A model generated the notes under the pieces. That model ran no database searches and was not told the origin of the DNA. It saw only the letters and a list, made by a program, of their open reading frames with translations. A stretch of DNA of 64,000 nt from Timema cristinae (Eukaryota; Arthropoda; Insecta; Phasmatodea; Timematidae), in contig JBCFYV010000012.1 of the NCBI GenBank assembly GCA_039000515.1, positions 85,776,284-85,840,283 of the forward strand, in the 5' to 3' direction. The position numbers were made by a program, and so were the translations under genes. Within the stretch, counting starts at the first letter, position 1. Every line of letters begins with the position of its first letter. Positions 63,957 to 64,000 of the stretch are shown one piece after another.

Positions 63957-64000
63957 GTGTCATCTACTATTAATTGTATAAGAGTTTGCTTTCTTCCTTA

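Overview
The window reads as nuclear DNA of a repeat-rich, AT-rich invertebrate, most likely an arthropod. The reasons are: split genes with GT/AG introns several kilobases long, tRNA-derived SINEs about every 1.5-2 kb, remnants of LINE, hAT, Harbinger and Tc1/mariner elements of types common in arthropods, and a secreted apolipoprotein D/crustacyanin-type lipocalin. There is no bacterial-style gene packing, no CRISPR array and no viral gene. The species cannot be named from the sequence.

The one gene that can be named is a plus-strand lipocalin on the right. Exon 1 is 54967-55095, exon 2 is 58863-58993 and exon 3 is 61885-61976; the rest of the gene lies beyond the window or was not recognised. 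The three exons join in frame into a signal peptide, the C-P lead-in, the G-x-W motif and the next strands of the barrel. Its two introns are packed with transposons and minisatellites.

Other coding candidates are single exons with good splice signals but no recognised family: 45175-45291 (-), 13312-13481 (-), 5687-5917 (-) and 12775-12928 (+). An intact 109-codon frame lies at 62767-63096 (-).

Mobile DNA makes up most of what can be recognised. Family names are mine. SINE-A has a leucine/serine-tRNA-like head. SINE-C has a different tRNA head but the same 3' tail as SINE-A. SINE-B and SINE-E are separate tRNA-headed families. A palindromic family ('F') carries back-to-back tRNA-like halves. 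There are decayed transposase genes (hAT/ZBED5-type at 34505-35340, Harbinger at 30375-30612, Tc1/mariner at 57591-58124), the C-terminal end of a non-LTR reverse transcriptase gene (14215-14840), and several non-autonomous inverted-repeat elements. One of these is a clean 1,094-bp TA-flanked element inserted inside a SINE-C copy.

Tandem repeats are the second theme. Arrays have units of 35 bp (1165-1712), 48 bp (21589-22745), 45 bp (29100-29460), 66 bp (32535-34140), 35 bp in a 313-bp higher-order pattern (38455-39365), 49 bp (46020-46345), 90 bp (53627-54190) and 67 bp (60665-61745), and there are several older, diverged arrays. The 66-bp array consists of tRNA-like units with A- and B-box-like sequences. 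The 48-bp array carries a perfect TGAGTCA site in most units. These two, the tRNA-palindrome family and the shared SINE tail are the most unusual parts of the window. Coordinates of old repeats are good to about 10-30 bases.
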